A stretch of DNA of 64,000 nucleotides. Origin: an uncultured Ignavibacteria bacterium (GTDB taxonomy: Bacteria > Bacteroidota > Ignavibacteria > Tepidaquicellales > Tepidaquicellaceae). Under the pieces are notes generated by a model. That model was not told the origin of the DNA and searched no databases. It worked only from the letters and a program-made list of their open reading frames with translations. This document shows positions 37,222 through 46,099 of this stretch, piece by piece; position 1 is the stretch's first letter, and every line of letters begins with the position of its first letter. The DNA lies in NCBI GenBank assembly GCA_937974175.1, contig CALJIG010000035.1, positions 37,019 through 101,018 on the forward strand, written 5' to 3'. The translations under genes were made by a program, and so were the position numbers.

Positions 37222-38550
37222 TTATTCGCCGTCTTTCTTTTTCATTTTTACTTCGTTATCAACTTTAACTTTTGAGTTATCCTCTAAGTCTTTTGTAATT
37301 GCTTTGTAACTGCCTTTAACTACTTCAAGGTCATCCTGCAGACCTTCAGAAATTTCAATATAAGTATCATCGCTGATACCTGTCTTTACATTTCTCTTTT
37401 TAGCAACACCGTTCTCCACTATGAAAACGATTTCCTGCGGCTTAATCTTTTTATCTTTCTTGCCGTCCGTTTTTCTCTGTAGATTTTCATTTTCAGTATC
37501 CATCTGGTTATTATTCATAGTCATATCTTCTCTTACTGTAATACTTTGTATCGGTACGGCTATAACGTTATTTTTCTTTTCAACTTCCACATCAACTGTG
37601 CAGCTCATTCCGGGGCGGAGTTCATTATCTTTATCAATTATTCTTACTTTCACAATAAAGTTTACTACCTCTTCCTGTGTTCCAAGTCCTTTACTTGTTG
37701 CAGTATTTGCAATTTCATAAACATATCCTGTAAATGTTCTGTCAGGGAATGCATCAACTTTTATTCTTGCTGTATCACCGATATTTATTAAGCTTACATC
37801 AGTTTCACTTACATCTATCTGACATTCCATTGATGATAAATCAGAGATAGTCATAATTCCCGTTCCCTGGTTAAAGCTTGTACCCAGAACTTTTTCACCG
37901 ACTTCATTATTAAGCTGTGTTACTGTTCCGCTCATCGGAGCATATATAGTAGTCTTAGATATATCATACTTAATTTTAGCAAGACCTGTCTTAGATAAAT
38001 TGATATTCGCTCTGTTGCTGTTAAGCTGTGCCAGTGATTGTTCGTAGTTGAGTCTTGAGTTATCTAAATCAGATTGTGAAGCAAGACCTTTCTTTTGAAG
38101 TTCCTGTATTCTGTCATACTCAAGCTTATTCTTTTGTACAGTTACTTCATTTATTTTCAGATTGCTTTCAGCAACGTTCACCTGAGCATTCTGCTCCTGT
38201 ATCTGCGGTGCATAAGCATCCTGCTTTATCTTAACAACCAAGTCGCCCTTTTTAACTTCTTCACCTTCTTTGAAAGGAAGCGCTACAAGTTCACCGCTGA
38301 CTTCCGAGCTGATGACTACTTTTGTTTCTGCCTGAATTTTTCCTGTAGCCGTTACAACCTGAGTGATATTATGCTTCTTCACTTTCTCAGTCTGAACATC
38401 TACCATTTTTTCCTTTTTGCTCGATGCAATAACTGCAATCACAATAACAATCACTAAGAAAATAGCCCCAAGAACAATATATTTCTTTTTCTTGCTTTTT
38501 CTTTTTTTCTTTACCGGTACCGGCTTTACTTGTGGATTTGCTTCTGACAT
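37222..38550 (-). CDS. MacA-like periplasmic adaptor (membrane fusion protein)
   Basis: The 442-residue adaptor links the inner-membrane ABC pump to the TolC-like channel. A very basic N terminus (KKKRKSKKKK) is followed by one membrane helix (about 24-43), a lipoyl/barrel-sandwich part split by a helical hairpin (VTATGKIQAETKVVISSEVSGEL ... IYAPMSGTVTQL are the two halves; hairpin about 120-190) and a beta-barrel part (LRPGMSCTVDVEVEKK). An unusual hydrophilic insertion (MTMNNNQMDTENENLQRKTD and on to KKDKK) sits in the C-terminal membrane-proximal domain. It lies 28 bases after the tolC-like gene and 24 before the ATPase gene. Confidence 0.92.
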   Translation of the reverse strand: MSEANPQVKPVPVKKKRKSKKKKYIVLGAIFLVIVIVIAVIASSKKEKMVDVQTEKVKKHNITQVVTATGKIQAETKVVISSEVSGELVALPFKEGEEVKKGDLVVKIKQDAYAPQIQEQNAQVNVAESNLKINEVTVQKNKLEYDRIQELQKKGLASQSDLDNSRLNYEQSLAQLNSNRANINLSKTGLAKIKYDISKTTIYAPMSGTVTQLNNEVGEKVLGTSFNQGTGIMTISDLSSMECQIDVSETDVSLINIGDTARIKVDAFPDRTFTGYVYEIANTATSKGLGTQEEVVNFIVKVRIIDKDNELRPGMSCTVDVEVEKKNNVIAVPIQSITVREDMTMNNNQMDTENENLQRKTDGKKDKKIKPQEIVFIVENGVAKKRNVKTGISDDTYIEISEGLQDDLEVVKGSYKAITKDLEDNSKVKVDNEVKMKKKDGE

Positions 38551-38578
38551 AGTCCGTATTGATTAATTAATTTTTTGT

Positions 38579-39937
38579 TTAATAGTTTAATTCGCCTGTG
38601 TAATAGTCTAATCTTGCTTTGGCGGTTATAAAATCGTATAAGGCAGTTATTCTGCTTATCAAGATAGAATTCAAATTGTTCTGAGCCGTCTGCACATCAA
38701 GCAATGTATTTAAACCTACTCTGTAACTTTCTTCAGATAATAGAACATCCTGCTGAGCCGAGACTAAACTTCTTTCTAAAATTTCGTACTGTTTAAAAGA
38801 TGTTTCAAGGTCATAGCGCGCCTTCTTTACATCATTGGTTATCTGCTGAACAAGCTGATTTAAGTCTTCTCTTTTCTGTTTAATATTTACTTCTGCAATC
38901 TGCTCTCTTATTTTATAAGAATTTCCCTGGAAAATCGGATAGCTTAAATTAATGCCAAGTGTTAAAACACGGTTCGCATCCATATTGCCGACTGCATCAC
39001 CGCTCCAGTTATAATTTCCTGAACCGGATATCGTCGGGAAGTATAAATTCTTCTTAGCAATATCTAAAGTAATCTCATTTACTTCGATTGACTGCAATGC
39101 AGATTTATATTCTGCGCGGTTTAGCTTTGCCTTGTTAACAAGCTCTGTTATATTTGAAGTTTTATCAACAACCGCTCTCAGGTCATTTACGGAATAATTT
39201 GTGTTTATATCATTCTGTCTTATATTATACTCACGGTTGATATTATCGTTCATCACAAATAATAAATCTACCTTTGCTTTGTTAACATCATTCTTTGATG
39301 CCTCCAGTTTGAATTCATTCTGGCTTACTAATACATCCTGCTTGTAAACATCGCTTAAGGTTTTTTTACCGACTTCCATAAATACTTTCACACTGTTCAA
39401 TTGGTCGATGGAAACTTTAAGATTATCCTGATTAGCAACAACAATTTTTTGCTTTTTTAAAATATCAATATATGTTGAAGTTACATTCAACATTATATTT
39501 GTTTTTGCTGCCTCAAGGTTGTAAACTATTGAACTGAGATTTGCTTCCTCCAGATCAATGTTACGTGTATTTGCAAAACCATTATACAAAGTAACATTTG
39601 AATTCAGTCCCAGAGAAAATGTATTGTTACCGTTTGTAGATGCATCGACAGTTCTCGGTATACCGTTTTGATCAATTATAACTCCCCCCTTTGTAGAAGA
39701 GATATTTCTGGTGTAGCCGCCGGATAAAGACAAAGTTGGGAATAATGAGCCTTTCGCATTGTCAATTGAATAAAGCTGGTTCTGGTATGTGTTCTGCAAA
39801 GTGGTCACCTGACTGTTTCTGCTGAAAGCAATATTTATTGCCTGCTTCAAGCCAAGTGAATCCTGCGCAAAAATATTTCCAGAACATAGCATTACCACCA
39901 ATGCGATAATGTGAATAGATCTTTTGTGTATTTGCAT
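38579..39937 (-). CDS. TolC-family outer-membrane efflux protein
   Basis: This 452-residue protein forms the outer-membrane channel of the tripartite system. It has a signal peptide (ending GNIFAQ) and two internally similar outer-membrane-efflux halves; the first contains SLGLNSNVTLYNGF and the second LTLGINLSYPIFQGN, the repeated strand motif of TolC. Coiled-coil helices follow each. It is the first gene of the operon, so the promoter must lie in 39938-40160, where no clear box is seen. Substrate of the whole pump is unknown. Confidence 0.92.
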   Translation of the reverse strand: MQIHKRSIHIIALVVMLCSGNIFAQDSLGLKQAINIAFSRNSQVTTLQNTYQNQLYSIDNAKGSLFPTLSLSGGYTRNISSTKGGVIIDQNGIPRTVDASTNGNNTFSLGLNSNVTLYNGFANTRNIDLEEANLSSIVYNLEAAKTNIMLNVTSTYIDILKKQKIVVANQDNLKVSIDQLNSVKVFMEVGKKTLSDVYKQDVLVSQNEFKLEASKNDVNKAKVDLLFVMNDNINREYNIRQNDINTNYSVNDLRAVVDKTSNITELVNKAKLNRAEYKSALQSIEVNEITLDIAKKNLYFPTISGSGNYNWSGDAVGNMDANRVLTLGINLSYPIFQGNSYKIREQIAEVNIKQKREDLNQLVQQITNDVKKARYDLETSFKQYEILERSLVSAQQDVLLSEESYRVGLNTLLDVQTAQNNLNSILISRITALYDFITAKARLDYYTGELNY

Positions 39938-40160
39938 TTACTTAAAGATGGGATTTTAGGTTATGAAAATTAACGTAAAGAAATATAAATAGTTTCAGTC
40001 AACAGTTATATGTAAAAATTTGTTTTCTTACCCCTATTTGCAATTAGACCGGGAAAGGAAGGTTAAGGTTTCATGTCTAATATTGTGAACCAAATTAATT
40101 GAATATTAATTCTCTTTACATATTACAATATTATTAAATAATAATAAAGTAATAATAAGA

Positions 40161-40568
40161 ATGGTTTACATTACCCGCAAAGAACATTTTTCATCATCAC
40201 ATAAACTTGAAAATCCTAATTTCTCGGACGAGAAAAATCTTGAGATTTTCGGCAAGTGCACAAACTTCCACGGACATAATTATTATATAGAGGTAACGCT
40301 CTGCGGCGAGCCGGATAAGGAAAGCGGCTACCTTATGGATTTAAAACTTCTGAAGAAAATTTTGCTGGAAGATATTGTAGATAAAGTTGACCATAAATTC
40401 CTTAATGAAGTAGAAATGTTCAAAGGAATTATTCCTACAACAGAACACATGGCTGAGAAATTCTGGGAAATATTACAGCCAAGGATAGAAGCAGAATCCC
40501 CGTTAGCAAAACTTTATTCAATAAAACTTTACGAAACCGATAAGAACTGGGTAGAGTACAGGGGATGA
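40161..40568 (+). CDS. queD: 6-carboxy-5,6,7,8-tetrahydropterin synthase QueD
   Basis: QueD converts dihydroneopterin triphosphate to 6-carboxytetrahydropterin, the first committed step of queuosine synthesis. Zinc ligands H14 (FSSSHKL), H37 and H39 (NFHGHNY) and the catalytic Cys33 (GKCTNFHGH) are all visible; the triad continues with DHKFLNE and the glutamate in KLYET. At 135 residues it is normal. The related pyruvoyltetrahydropterin synthase has the same fold, but queC elsewhere in the window supports the queuosine role. Between its end and the next gene lies a heptamer-repeat stretch. Confidence 0.92.
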   Translation: MVYITRKEHFSSSHKLENPNFSDEKNLEIFGKCTNFHGHNYYIEVTLCGEPDKESGYLMDLKLLKKILLEDIVDKVDHKFLNEVEMFKGIIPTTEHMAEKFWEILQPRIEAESPLAKLYSIKLYETDKNWVEYRG

Positions 40569-40575
40569 TTTTTTC

Positions 40576-40660
40576 AATTACGAATTACGAGTTTCAAATT
40601 ACGAGTTGTTCTTCTTCAGAAAAAAATAACTAATAACGAACAACGACTAACGAACAACTA
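40576..40660. repeat. Two heptamer arrays between convergent genes
   Basis: At 40576-40603 the units AATTACG, AATTACG, AGTTTCA, AATTACG follow the queD stop by 7 bases; AATTACG is the reverse complement of the unit at 35199. At 40626-40660 the units ATAACTA, ATAACGA, ACAACGA, CTAACGA, ACAACTA run into the end of the convergent gene and overlap its stop codon and last four codons. Confidence 0.75.
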
Positions 40661-41384
40661 CCTTCCTCTTCATTAATATCTGCTTTATAGAAAACAAATG
40701 CATTGCATAAGCTACAGGCACTAACACAGCAGGCAAAAGCACAACGGGAAAATATGCAACGATTGTATTCGATGGCTCATTCATAAATACTCTCAAATTA
40801 GTAGGCATAGATAAAATTGCCGTGATTACAATATTTGCAAGAAGTATCAAACCTGCAAAATTCCATATTAACGCAATCGTATCACTCCATTTCTTTTTTG
40901 AGTAACAGAAGTATGCTATAACGGGAGCAGTAAGTCCGACCAGTATATCAAAATTTCTTCCTTCAAAAGACATCTGAACAGGCATTAAATTCAACAGCAG
41001 TAACATCCATAATAATATTTCGACAATTACTCTGAAGGACTGAATATAAATCAGCCACTGCCCGGGAACATTTAATAATATCCTGTTTATTTTTTTAGAT
41101 ACCAGGAAGTATATTATTACAATAAAGGGAATAATTACTACAATAAATATTTTCGGAGGCATCGATGAAAAGTCAAGAAAAATTCCTTTCACAGATAGTA
41201 TATTAACTAAGATAAACCAAAGAAATGAAACTGATAAAAAAGAAGAACTGATTTTCTTCTGAGAATCAATTGAATAGCCCGCTTTCTCTGCACCAATTTT
41301 AAGTCCTCTGTAAATAATATAAATAAGGGTAACAGAAAGTAAAACAAAAAGTAACTGAATGAGTTTGAACTGTAAAGTATCCAA
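40647..41384 (-). CDS. Multi-pass membrane protein of unknown function
   Basis: The 245-residue product has about seven membrane segments and no signal peptide. It has few charged residues in the membrane parts; GQWLIYIQSFRVIVEILLWMLLL and LRVFMNEPSNTIVAYFPVVLLPAVLVP are the most notable stretches. I do not recognise the family with certainty. It starts with TTG. The last residues KVVVR and the stop codon are encoded inside a heptamer array (40626-40660), so the C terminus may have been changed by repeat insertion. Confidence 0.7.
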   Translation of the reverse strand: MDTLQFKLIQLLFVLLSVTLIYIIYRGLKIGAEKAGYSIDSQKKISSSFLSVSFLWFILVNILSVKGIFLDFSSMPPKIFIVVIIPFIVIIYFLVSKKINRILLNVPGQWLIYIQSFRVIVEILLWMLLLLNLMPVQMSFEGRNFDILVGLTAPVIAYFCYSKKKWSDTIALIWNFAGLILLANIVITAILSMPTNLRVFMNEPSNTIVAYFPVVLLPAVLVPVAYAMHLFSIKQILMKRKVVVR

Positions 41385-41400
41385 TTGAGTTTAATTAAAA

Positions 41401-42306
41401 TTATTTTTTCTTTACCTGCTCGTAATCATCGAGAACTTTATCAACCGGTTCCCACAATTCGATTTTATTCCCGTCAATATCCATTATCCAGCCAAACTTA
41501 CCGTAATCATAATCTTCAGGAGTTCCTACTAAAATAACGCCGTCCGCTTTTAATTTATCAAGCAGCTTATGTAAATCTTTTACTCTGAAGTTCAGCATCG
41601 TTTCTTTAGTGCTTGGGTCAAAATACTTTGTCTTCTCACCAAAGATACCGAATGTTGTGCTGGCTTTGGAGCTTGCGTTTCCTCTTTCGCTCCACTCGAA
41701 CATCATATACGATTCTTTACCGAAGCTTGTACCGAGATTCTTATTGTACCATTCGCCTAATGCCTTCGGGTCTTTTGATTTTAGAAACACTCCGCCAAAG
41801 CCCTGTACTTTCAATTCGTCAGTAGAACTTTCAGAAGAAGTCTTCGAAGAATATTTATTTATAATAACTTCAGGCATTTTAGTATCAGCATATATTTGCC
41901 ATGATTTCACTTTTGCATTATCAATTTCGGCTCTCCATGCTGCCGGGATTTTAAAATAGTTATCGCCGGAAACACTTTTCGTTCCGCCGTAAGTACCCTC
42001 AGCAGTTCCTGATGCAAGAAAAACAGTGGCATTCTCCATTGAGTTAAGAATAGTAATTTTATAATCAGGAAACATTTTAAAATATGCTGTCCATCCTGCT
42101 TTCAGATTATCTTTCCCCTCAAAATGAATTCCCTGCGCATCAGTGAAAACATGGTCATCGCTGATTAGCGAAATTATTCCATCTACATTATGGTCATTTA
42201 TTTGCAAAACGAAATTTTCAAAAACTGCCTGGTTCGACATAATATTTTGTGATTTTAATAATGGAGTTAATACAAGAAAAAATAAAACTACTAAAATTGA
42301 TTTCAT
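41401..42306 (-). CDS. Secreted fusion of NTF2/SnoaL-like and VOC (glyoxalase-like) domains
   Basis: After a signal peptide (about 1-19) the 301-residue product has two alpha+beta domains. Residues about 25-145 form an NTF2/SnoaL-like cone (FVLQINDHNVDGIISLISDD, GKDNLKAGWTAYFKMFPDY, ASGTAEGTYG). Residues about 170-290 form a VOC domain (GGVFLKSKDPKALGEWYNKN ... MLNFRVKDLHKLLDKL ... YGKFGWIMDIDGNKIELWEP), with the final Glu of the metal-binding type present. VOC enzymes open or isomerise small molecules with a metal ion. The pair fused and exported is unusual. The gene lies 16 bases downstream from nothing on this strand; the next one begins 16 bases on (41384). Confidence 0.82.
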   Translation of the reverse strand: MKSILVVLFFLVLTPLLKSQNIMSNQAVFENFVLQINDHNVDGIISLISDDHVFTDAQGIHFEGKDNLKAGWTAYFKMFPDYKITILNSMENATVFLASGTAEGTYGGTKSVSGDNYFKIPAAWRAEIDNAKVKSWQIYADTKMPEVIINKYSSKTSSESSTDELKVQGFGGVFLKSKDPKALGEWYNKNLGTSFGKESYMMFEWSERGNASSKASTTFGIFGEKTKYFDPSTKETMLNFRVKDLHKLLDKLKADGVILVGTPEDYDYGKFGWIMDIDGNKIELWEPVDKVLDDYEQVKKK

Positions 42307-42363
42307 GATAATATAAAGATTGAATGATATTTTGTATAGTTTTGAAATATTCGGATTACATTA

Positions 42364-42489
42364 ACCCCACCCTTTAGGGTGGGGTATAGAATACCCAAAA
42401 GTTGCCCTTCAGGGCAAAACTACAGTTTGAATATTTAACCCTAAAGGGTAACTTATATAATTCCTATTGCCCCAGCCTGAAGGCTGGGG
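42364..42489. repeat. Cluster of four short palindromes
   Basis: ACCCCACCCT-TT-AGGGTGGGGT (42364-42385), TTGCCCT-TC-AGGGCAA (42402-42417), ACCCT-AA-AGGGT (42438-42449) and CCCCAGCCT-GA-AGGCTGGGG (42470-42489). All have two-base loops and central CCT/AGG pairs but different outer arms. They fill most of the 203-base gap between two minus-strand genes. Confidence 0.8.
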
Positions 42490-42509
42490 TTACTGTACAA
42501 TAAATTATT

Positions 42510-43235
42510 TTACAACCGCACCGCAACAATATAAATCATTCTGCTAAGCACTTCATTCGATTCAATTTCAAATCCTGTATCTCTCAAATATTTTTCAATC
42601 TCTTCCGGCAGCACTCTTATCTTTTTATACGAGCTTACAAACTGCATCCACTCGCCGTTCATTTTTTCATAAAGTAAATCAGTTACATTTATATATTCAT
42701 CTGAATATTCCAGAAAGCATGTCATTACTCTTGTATCATCAGATTTCACAGGAATAAATCTTGCATCACCTTTTAACTCATTCGTATAATCCCGGAAAGA
42801 TAAAATTAACTTCCCGCCCTCTTCTAAATTTTCATAGCATAGCTTTATAAATTCACGGACCCATTCCCTGCTTTCAAGATGGAGTAACGTATCTCCCATG
42901 CAGGTAATAAGCGAGAACTTTTTATTTACCGAGTTTAAATAATTTATAATGTCGCTGTTAATAACTTCAATCCCGTGATGATTTTTATGCTCATTCAGTT
43001 CATCTAAAAGCTGCGCGTTAAAATCCACTGCCTTTACTTTGTAGCCGAGCTTTGCAAGCGCAACCGATTGTATGCCGTTCCCGCAGCCGAGGTCTAATGC
43101 TGTCTGATTCGTCTGTGATGCAATGCCATGCGCAGCGAAAAACTCGCGCATTCTTTCTTCGTTTGAATCAAAGTGCCCCAGCATCCAGCTGTAAAAATTA
43201 CCTAAGTGGTTATCGTAATGTTCTTTTACTGTCAT
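42510..43235 (-). CDS. SAM-dependent methyltransferase, class I
   Basis: The 241-residue protein is a Rossmann-fold methyltransferase. The SAM-binding motif I is ALDLGCGNGIQSVALAKLG (about 46-64), followed by the acidic residue of motif II in VKAVDFNAQLLDEL, a motif VINSDIINYL, and the LITCMGDTLLHL strand. It is of the Methyltransf_25/11 type; the target is unknown. It stands alone between two palindrome clusters. Confidence 0.85.
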   Translation of the reverse strand: MTVKEHYDNHLGNFYSWMLGHFDSNEERMREFFAAHGIASQTNQTALDLGCGNGIQSVALAKLGYKVKAVDFNAQLLDELNEHKNHHGIEVINSDIINYLNSVNKKFSLITCMGDTLLHLESREWVREFIKLCYENLEEGGKLILSFRDYTNELKGDARFIPVKSDDTRVMTCFLEYSDEYINVTDLLYEKMNGEWMQFVSSYKKIRVLPEEIEKYLRDTGFEIESNEVLSRMIYIVAVRL

Positions 43236-43262
43236 ATTGTTTTATCTTAATTCCGGTCTCCT

Positions 43263-43315
43263 CATTCCGAAACCCCTGTTTCGGAATGTCCCGTCCCAAA
43301 CAAGGTTTGGGACGG
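43263..43315. repeat. Two stem-loops of the CTCCTG-loop family, upstream cluster
   Basis: CATTCCGAAA-CCCCTG-TTTCGGAATG (43263-43288) and CCGTCCCAAA-CAAGG-TTTGGGACGG (43291-43315). The arms differ between members but pair perfectly within each, and the loops are variants of the same short sequence (CTCCTG or its complement). Confidence 0.8.
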
Positions 43316-43382
43316 AGTACAAGAATGTTCTCGTTCCTATGCTCCCGTGTCGCAACGTAAGTTACTTATGCGACCACCCCCT

Positions 43383-43409
43383 GCCCCCTCCTTAGAAAAA
43401 GGAGGGGGC
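43383..43409. repeat. Palindrome GCCCCCTCCTT-AGAAA-AAGGAGGGGGC
   Basis: An 11-bp perfect stem downstream of cydB. The CCCCCTCCTT/AAGGAGGGGG arms recur with loop GAT in both copies of the 133-bp repeat (49482-49504). Confidence 0.75.
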
Positions 43410-43423
43410 TATAGAAGTGTAAC

Positions 43424-44458
43424 TCAATAACTCGTTTCGTCCATCTTAACTTTGCCTCTGAAAGTCCAGAATACAAACGTTGTATATGTGGCTACAATTG
43501 GCATTCCAATTGCCGCCATGAGTAACATTATTTTTAAAGATTTTGCCGATGAAGCTCCGTTGTAAATATTTATTGTATAAGCAGGATCAATGGAGGAAAT
43601 TAAAACATTCGGATATAAATTCAAAGCAACTGTTATTAACAGCAGCATCGCCGTTAATGATGAAAGTATAAATGCCATAAAATATTTTCTTCGCTTTACA
43701 AGCAGCTTCAAACCCACTACACATCCTATTGTAAGAAACGGCACTATATAAAGCACAGGCTCATCATGAAATTTCTTAGCCATATACGGAACGTGATACA
43801 ATGTGTATCCCGTCAATATCAGATATAAAACTATGAATGCATTCGTAGTGTTTTTTACCATTACAGTCAACTTGGCATACAAACGATTTTCCGTTTTCAT
43901 AACGAGATAAATACAGCCGTGCATCATAAACAATGAAAGCGTTGTAACTCCGACAACTAAAGCATAAGGATTTAGCAAATCCAGAAAAGTCCCCTGATAA
44001 ACAAAGCCCTCGCCGATTTTTATTCCCTGAATTATATTACCAAGCAAAACTCCGAGCAGCAGCGTAATTACAATACTTGCTATGCTGTAGCTTCTATCCC
44101 ATAAATTTCTCCACCATTTCATTTTTTCTTTGCTGCGGAACTCAATTGAAATAGCTCTGAAAATCAGCCCGACTAAAAACAGCATGAACGGAATATAGAA
44201 CGCCGAGAAAAGCGAAGCATACACTTCCGGAAAGCCCGCAAACAAGGCTCCCCCGCCTATGACAAGCCATACTTCGTTGCCGTCCCATACGGGACCGATG
44301 GCATTAAGAGCAACGCGTCTGCTCTCTTCTTTATTGAAGAACAGATGCACTGCTCCCGCGCCTAAATCGAAGCCGTCAAGTATTGTGTAGCCGGTAAACA
44401 CTGCTCCGATTACAAGATACCACCACGTTGGTAAGTCTATGCCGAGAATTGTTTCCAT
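43424..44458 (-). CDS. cydB: Cytochrome bd ubiquinol oxidase subunit II
   Basis: CydB is the second subunit of the cytochrome bd quinol oxidase, a respiratory enzyme that reduces oxygen to water at low oxygen tension and tolerates sulfide and nitric oxide. The 344 residues show eight or so membrane helices. The conserved opening reads GYTILDGFDLGAGAVHLF, and the region LNAIGPVWDGNEVWLVIGGGALFAGFPEVYA is characteristic (quoted here as key elements GPVWDGNEVW and FPEVYA). It is transcribed after cydA, but an unusually long 196-base gap filled with stem-loops separates the two. Confidence 0.95.
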   Translation of the reverse strand: METILGIDLPTWWYLVIGAVFTGYTILDGFDLGAGAVHLFFNKEESRRVALNAIGPVWDGNEVWLVIGGGALFAGFPEVYASLFSAFYIPFMLFLVGLIFRAISIEFRSKEKMKWWRNLWDRSYSIASIVITLLLGVLLGNIIQGIKIGEGFVYQGTFLDLLNPYALVVGVTTLSLFMMHGCIYLVMKTENRLYAKLTVMVKNTTNAFIVLYLILTGYTLYHVPYMAKKFHDEPVLYIVPFLTIGCVVGLKLLVKRRKYFMAFILSSLTAMLLLITVALNLYPNVLISSIDPAYTINIYNGASSAKSLKIMLLMAAIGMPIVATYTTFVFWTFRGKVKMDETSY

Positions 44459-44474
44459 TTAGTTTTACTGTTCT

Positions 44475-44586
44475 CATTCCCAAACTCCTGTTTGGGAATG
44501 TATTATTGTGCGAAACTCTGTTTCGCATTAATTTAGTGAAACAGAGTTTCACAAACTATTTCCGTCCCAAACTGGAGTTTGGGACG
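44475..44586. repeat. Four stem-loops of the CTCCTG-loop family between cydA and cydB
   Basis: CATTCCCAAA-CTCCTG-TTTGGGAATG (44475-44500), TGCGAAA-CTCTG-TTTCGCA (44509-44527), GTGAAA-CAGAG-TTTCAC (44536-44552) and CGTCCCAAA-CTGGAG-TTTGGGACG (44563-44586). Arms vary between members and pair fully within each; loops are variants or complements of CTCCTG. Confidence 0.85.
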
Positions 44587-44615
44587 TAGTACAGCGGATA
44601 TTTTAAATTTTTCTG

Positions 44616-44657
44616 ACAACGAATAACTGACAACGAGCAACGGACAACGAACAACTA
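44616..44657. repeat. Heptamer array touching the cydA stop codon
   Basis: Six units ACAACGA, ATAACTG, ACAACGA, GCAACGG, ACAACGA, ACAACTA. The last three bases are the stop codon of cydA on the opposite strand. The unit family is that of 40626-40660. Confidence 0.8.
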
Positions 44658-46034
44658 AAGATCCTCCTTACTCATTATCGGATTATCTCTTTTCAAACTC
44701 GGCAAGTCATCTTCAAAATCATCAAAGCCATGCTGGATTTTTTTATTCAGTAAATAAATAAACAGCACAAAGAGCAAAGTATAAACTAACATAAAAAGTA
44801 TAAGGGAAAATAAAACATGCTCGGCAGTCACCGATTTTGATAGCGCATCGGAAGTCCTTAGTAATTTATATACTACCCACGGCTGCCTTCCCATCTCTGC
44901 GGCATACCATCCTGCCTGGTTTGCAATCTGCGGCAGCAGAACTGAAAAAGAAAATATCAGCATCAGCCATTTTTTATCAAACAGTTTTCCGCGCCACCAC
45001 AAAAATACAGCATACAAGGATAAGCCGATTAACGTCATACCGATTGCAATCATAATATGATAGAACTGAAATATCATATTTACCTGCGAAGGCACTTCGT
45101 CCTTCGGAAAATAATTTAAGCCTCTTACAGGTGCGTTAAAATCTTTATGAATCAAAAATGATAAGCCGTTAGGAATTTTAAGTCCGTAAACTTTCTGAGC
45201 TTCCTTATCCACCCAGCCGAATAAATACATATCCGCTGTCTTCAAACTATCGAAATGCCCTTCAAGCGCTGCCAGTTTCTCAGGCTGATTTCTTGCAACT
45301 CCCTCCGCTGAAATGCTGCCGACTATCAACTGCGCTACGGAAGATAAAGCGGCAATAACAAGCGCAACTTTGAATCCCTTCTTCGAAATCTCTACAAACT
45401 TACCTCTGTAAATATAATATGCGTGAACGCTCATTACCAAAAACGAGCCGGCAAGAAACGCTCCGATAATAACATGCGAGAGCCTCTCCATCGATGACGG
45501 ATTAAAGACCATTGCCCAGAAGTCAGTTATCTCTGCGCGCGCCCACATGCCCTCGCCGACTATATGAAATCCCGCGGGAGTCTGCTGCCATGAGTTTGCA
45601 ACTACTATCCATATTGCCGAAAAAATCGAGCCGAGCGCAACCATTACTGTCGAGAAAAAATGAACTTTACGGCTGACCTTATTCCATCCGAAGATAAGTA
45701 TTCCAAGAAAGCCGGACTCAAGTGCAAAGGCAAAGATTCCTTCCGCTGCCAATGCGCTGCCGAAGATATCTCCCACATAGCGGGAGTAAACTGCCCAGTT
45801 AGTGCCGAACTCAAACTCCATTACAATGCCCGTTGCTACTCCGATACCGAATATAAGCGCAAATATCTTAATCCAGAATCTGGTAAGTACTTCGTATTCT
45901 TTATTATTTGTTTTTAAATATAGGCCTTCCATAACTGCCATAGTTACGCCGAGGCCGATGCTTAGAGGCGGATATATATAGTGGAATGAAATGGTGAATG
46001 CGAACTGAAGTCTCGCAAGAATTTCGACATCCAT
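44655..46034 (-). CDS. cydA: Cytochrome bd ubiquinol oxidase subunit I
   Basis: CydA carries the three hemes and the quinol site of cytochrome bd. The 459 residues have about nine membrane helices. His18 ([13 protein letters not shown]) matches the heme d/b595-site His of the family, [11 protein letters not shown] gives the b558 His, and [15 protein letters not shown] contains the b558 Met. The Q-loop is of the short type, with the quinol-binding Lys and Glu in [13 protein letters not shown]. The length fits the short-Q-loop class. It starts at ATG 46034 and is followed, after a repeat-filled gap, by cydB. Confidence 0.96.
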   Translation of the reverse strand: MDVEILARLQFAFTISFHYIYPPLSIGLGVTMAVMEGLYLKTNNKEYEVLTRFWIKIFALIFGIGVATGIVMEFEFGTNWAVYSRYVGDIFGSALAAEGIFAFALESGFLGILIFGWNKVSRKVHFFSTVMVALGSIFSAIWIVVANSWQQTPAGFHIVGEGMWARAEITDFWAMVFNPSSMERLSHVIIGAFLAGSFLVMSVHAYYIYRGKFVEISKKGFKVALVIAALSSVAQLIVGSISAEGVARNQPEKLAALEGHFDSLKTADMYLFGWVDKEAQKVYGLKIPNGLSFLIHKDFNAPVRGLNYFPKDEVPSQVNMIFQFYHIMIAIGMTLIGLSLYAVFLWWRGKLFDKKWLMLIFSFSVLLPQIANQAGWYAAEMGRQPWVVYKLLRTSDALSKSVTAEHVLFSLILFMLVYTLLFVLFIYLLNKKIQHGFDDFEDDLPSLKRDNPIMSKEDL

Positions 46035-46099
46035 ATTTTTACAAGCTTATACAAAAATGGCGAAGATTTTTTTATAATAGAATACCAAATGATTTCCTT

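Noticed and set aside
42364..42489. CRISPR array or terminator cluster
   Set aside because: The palindromes differ in sequence, have no regular spacers and no T runs; there are no cas genes in the window.
44459..44654. Lost gene between cydA and cydB
   Set aside because: The 196-base gap is filled with stem-loops and a heptamer array; no frame or CydX-like hydrophobic peptide can be supported.
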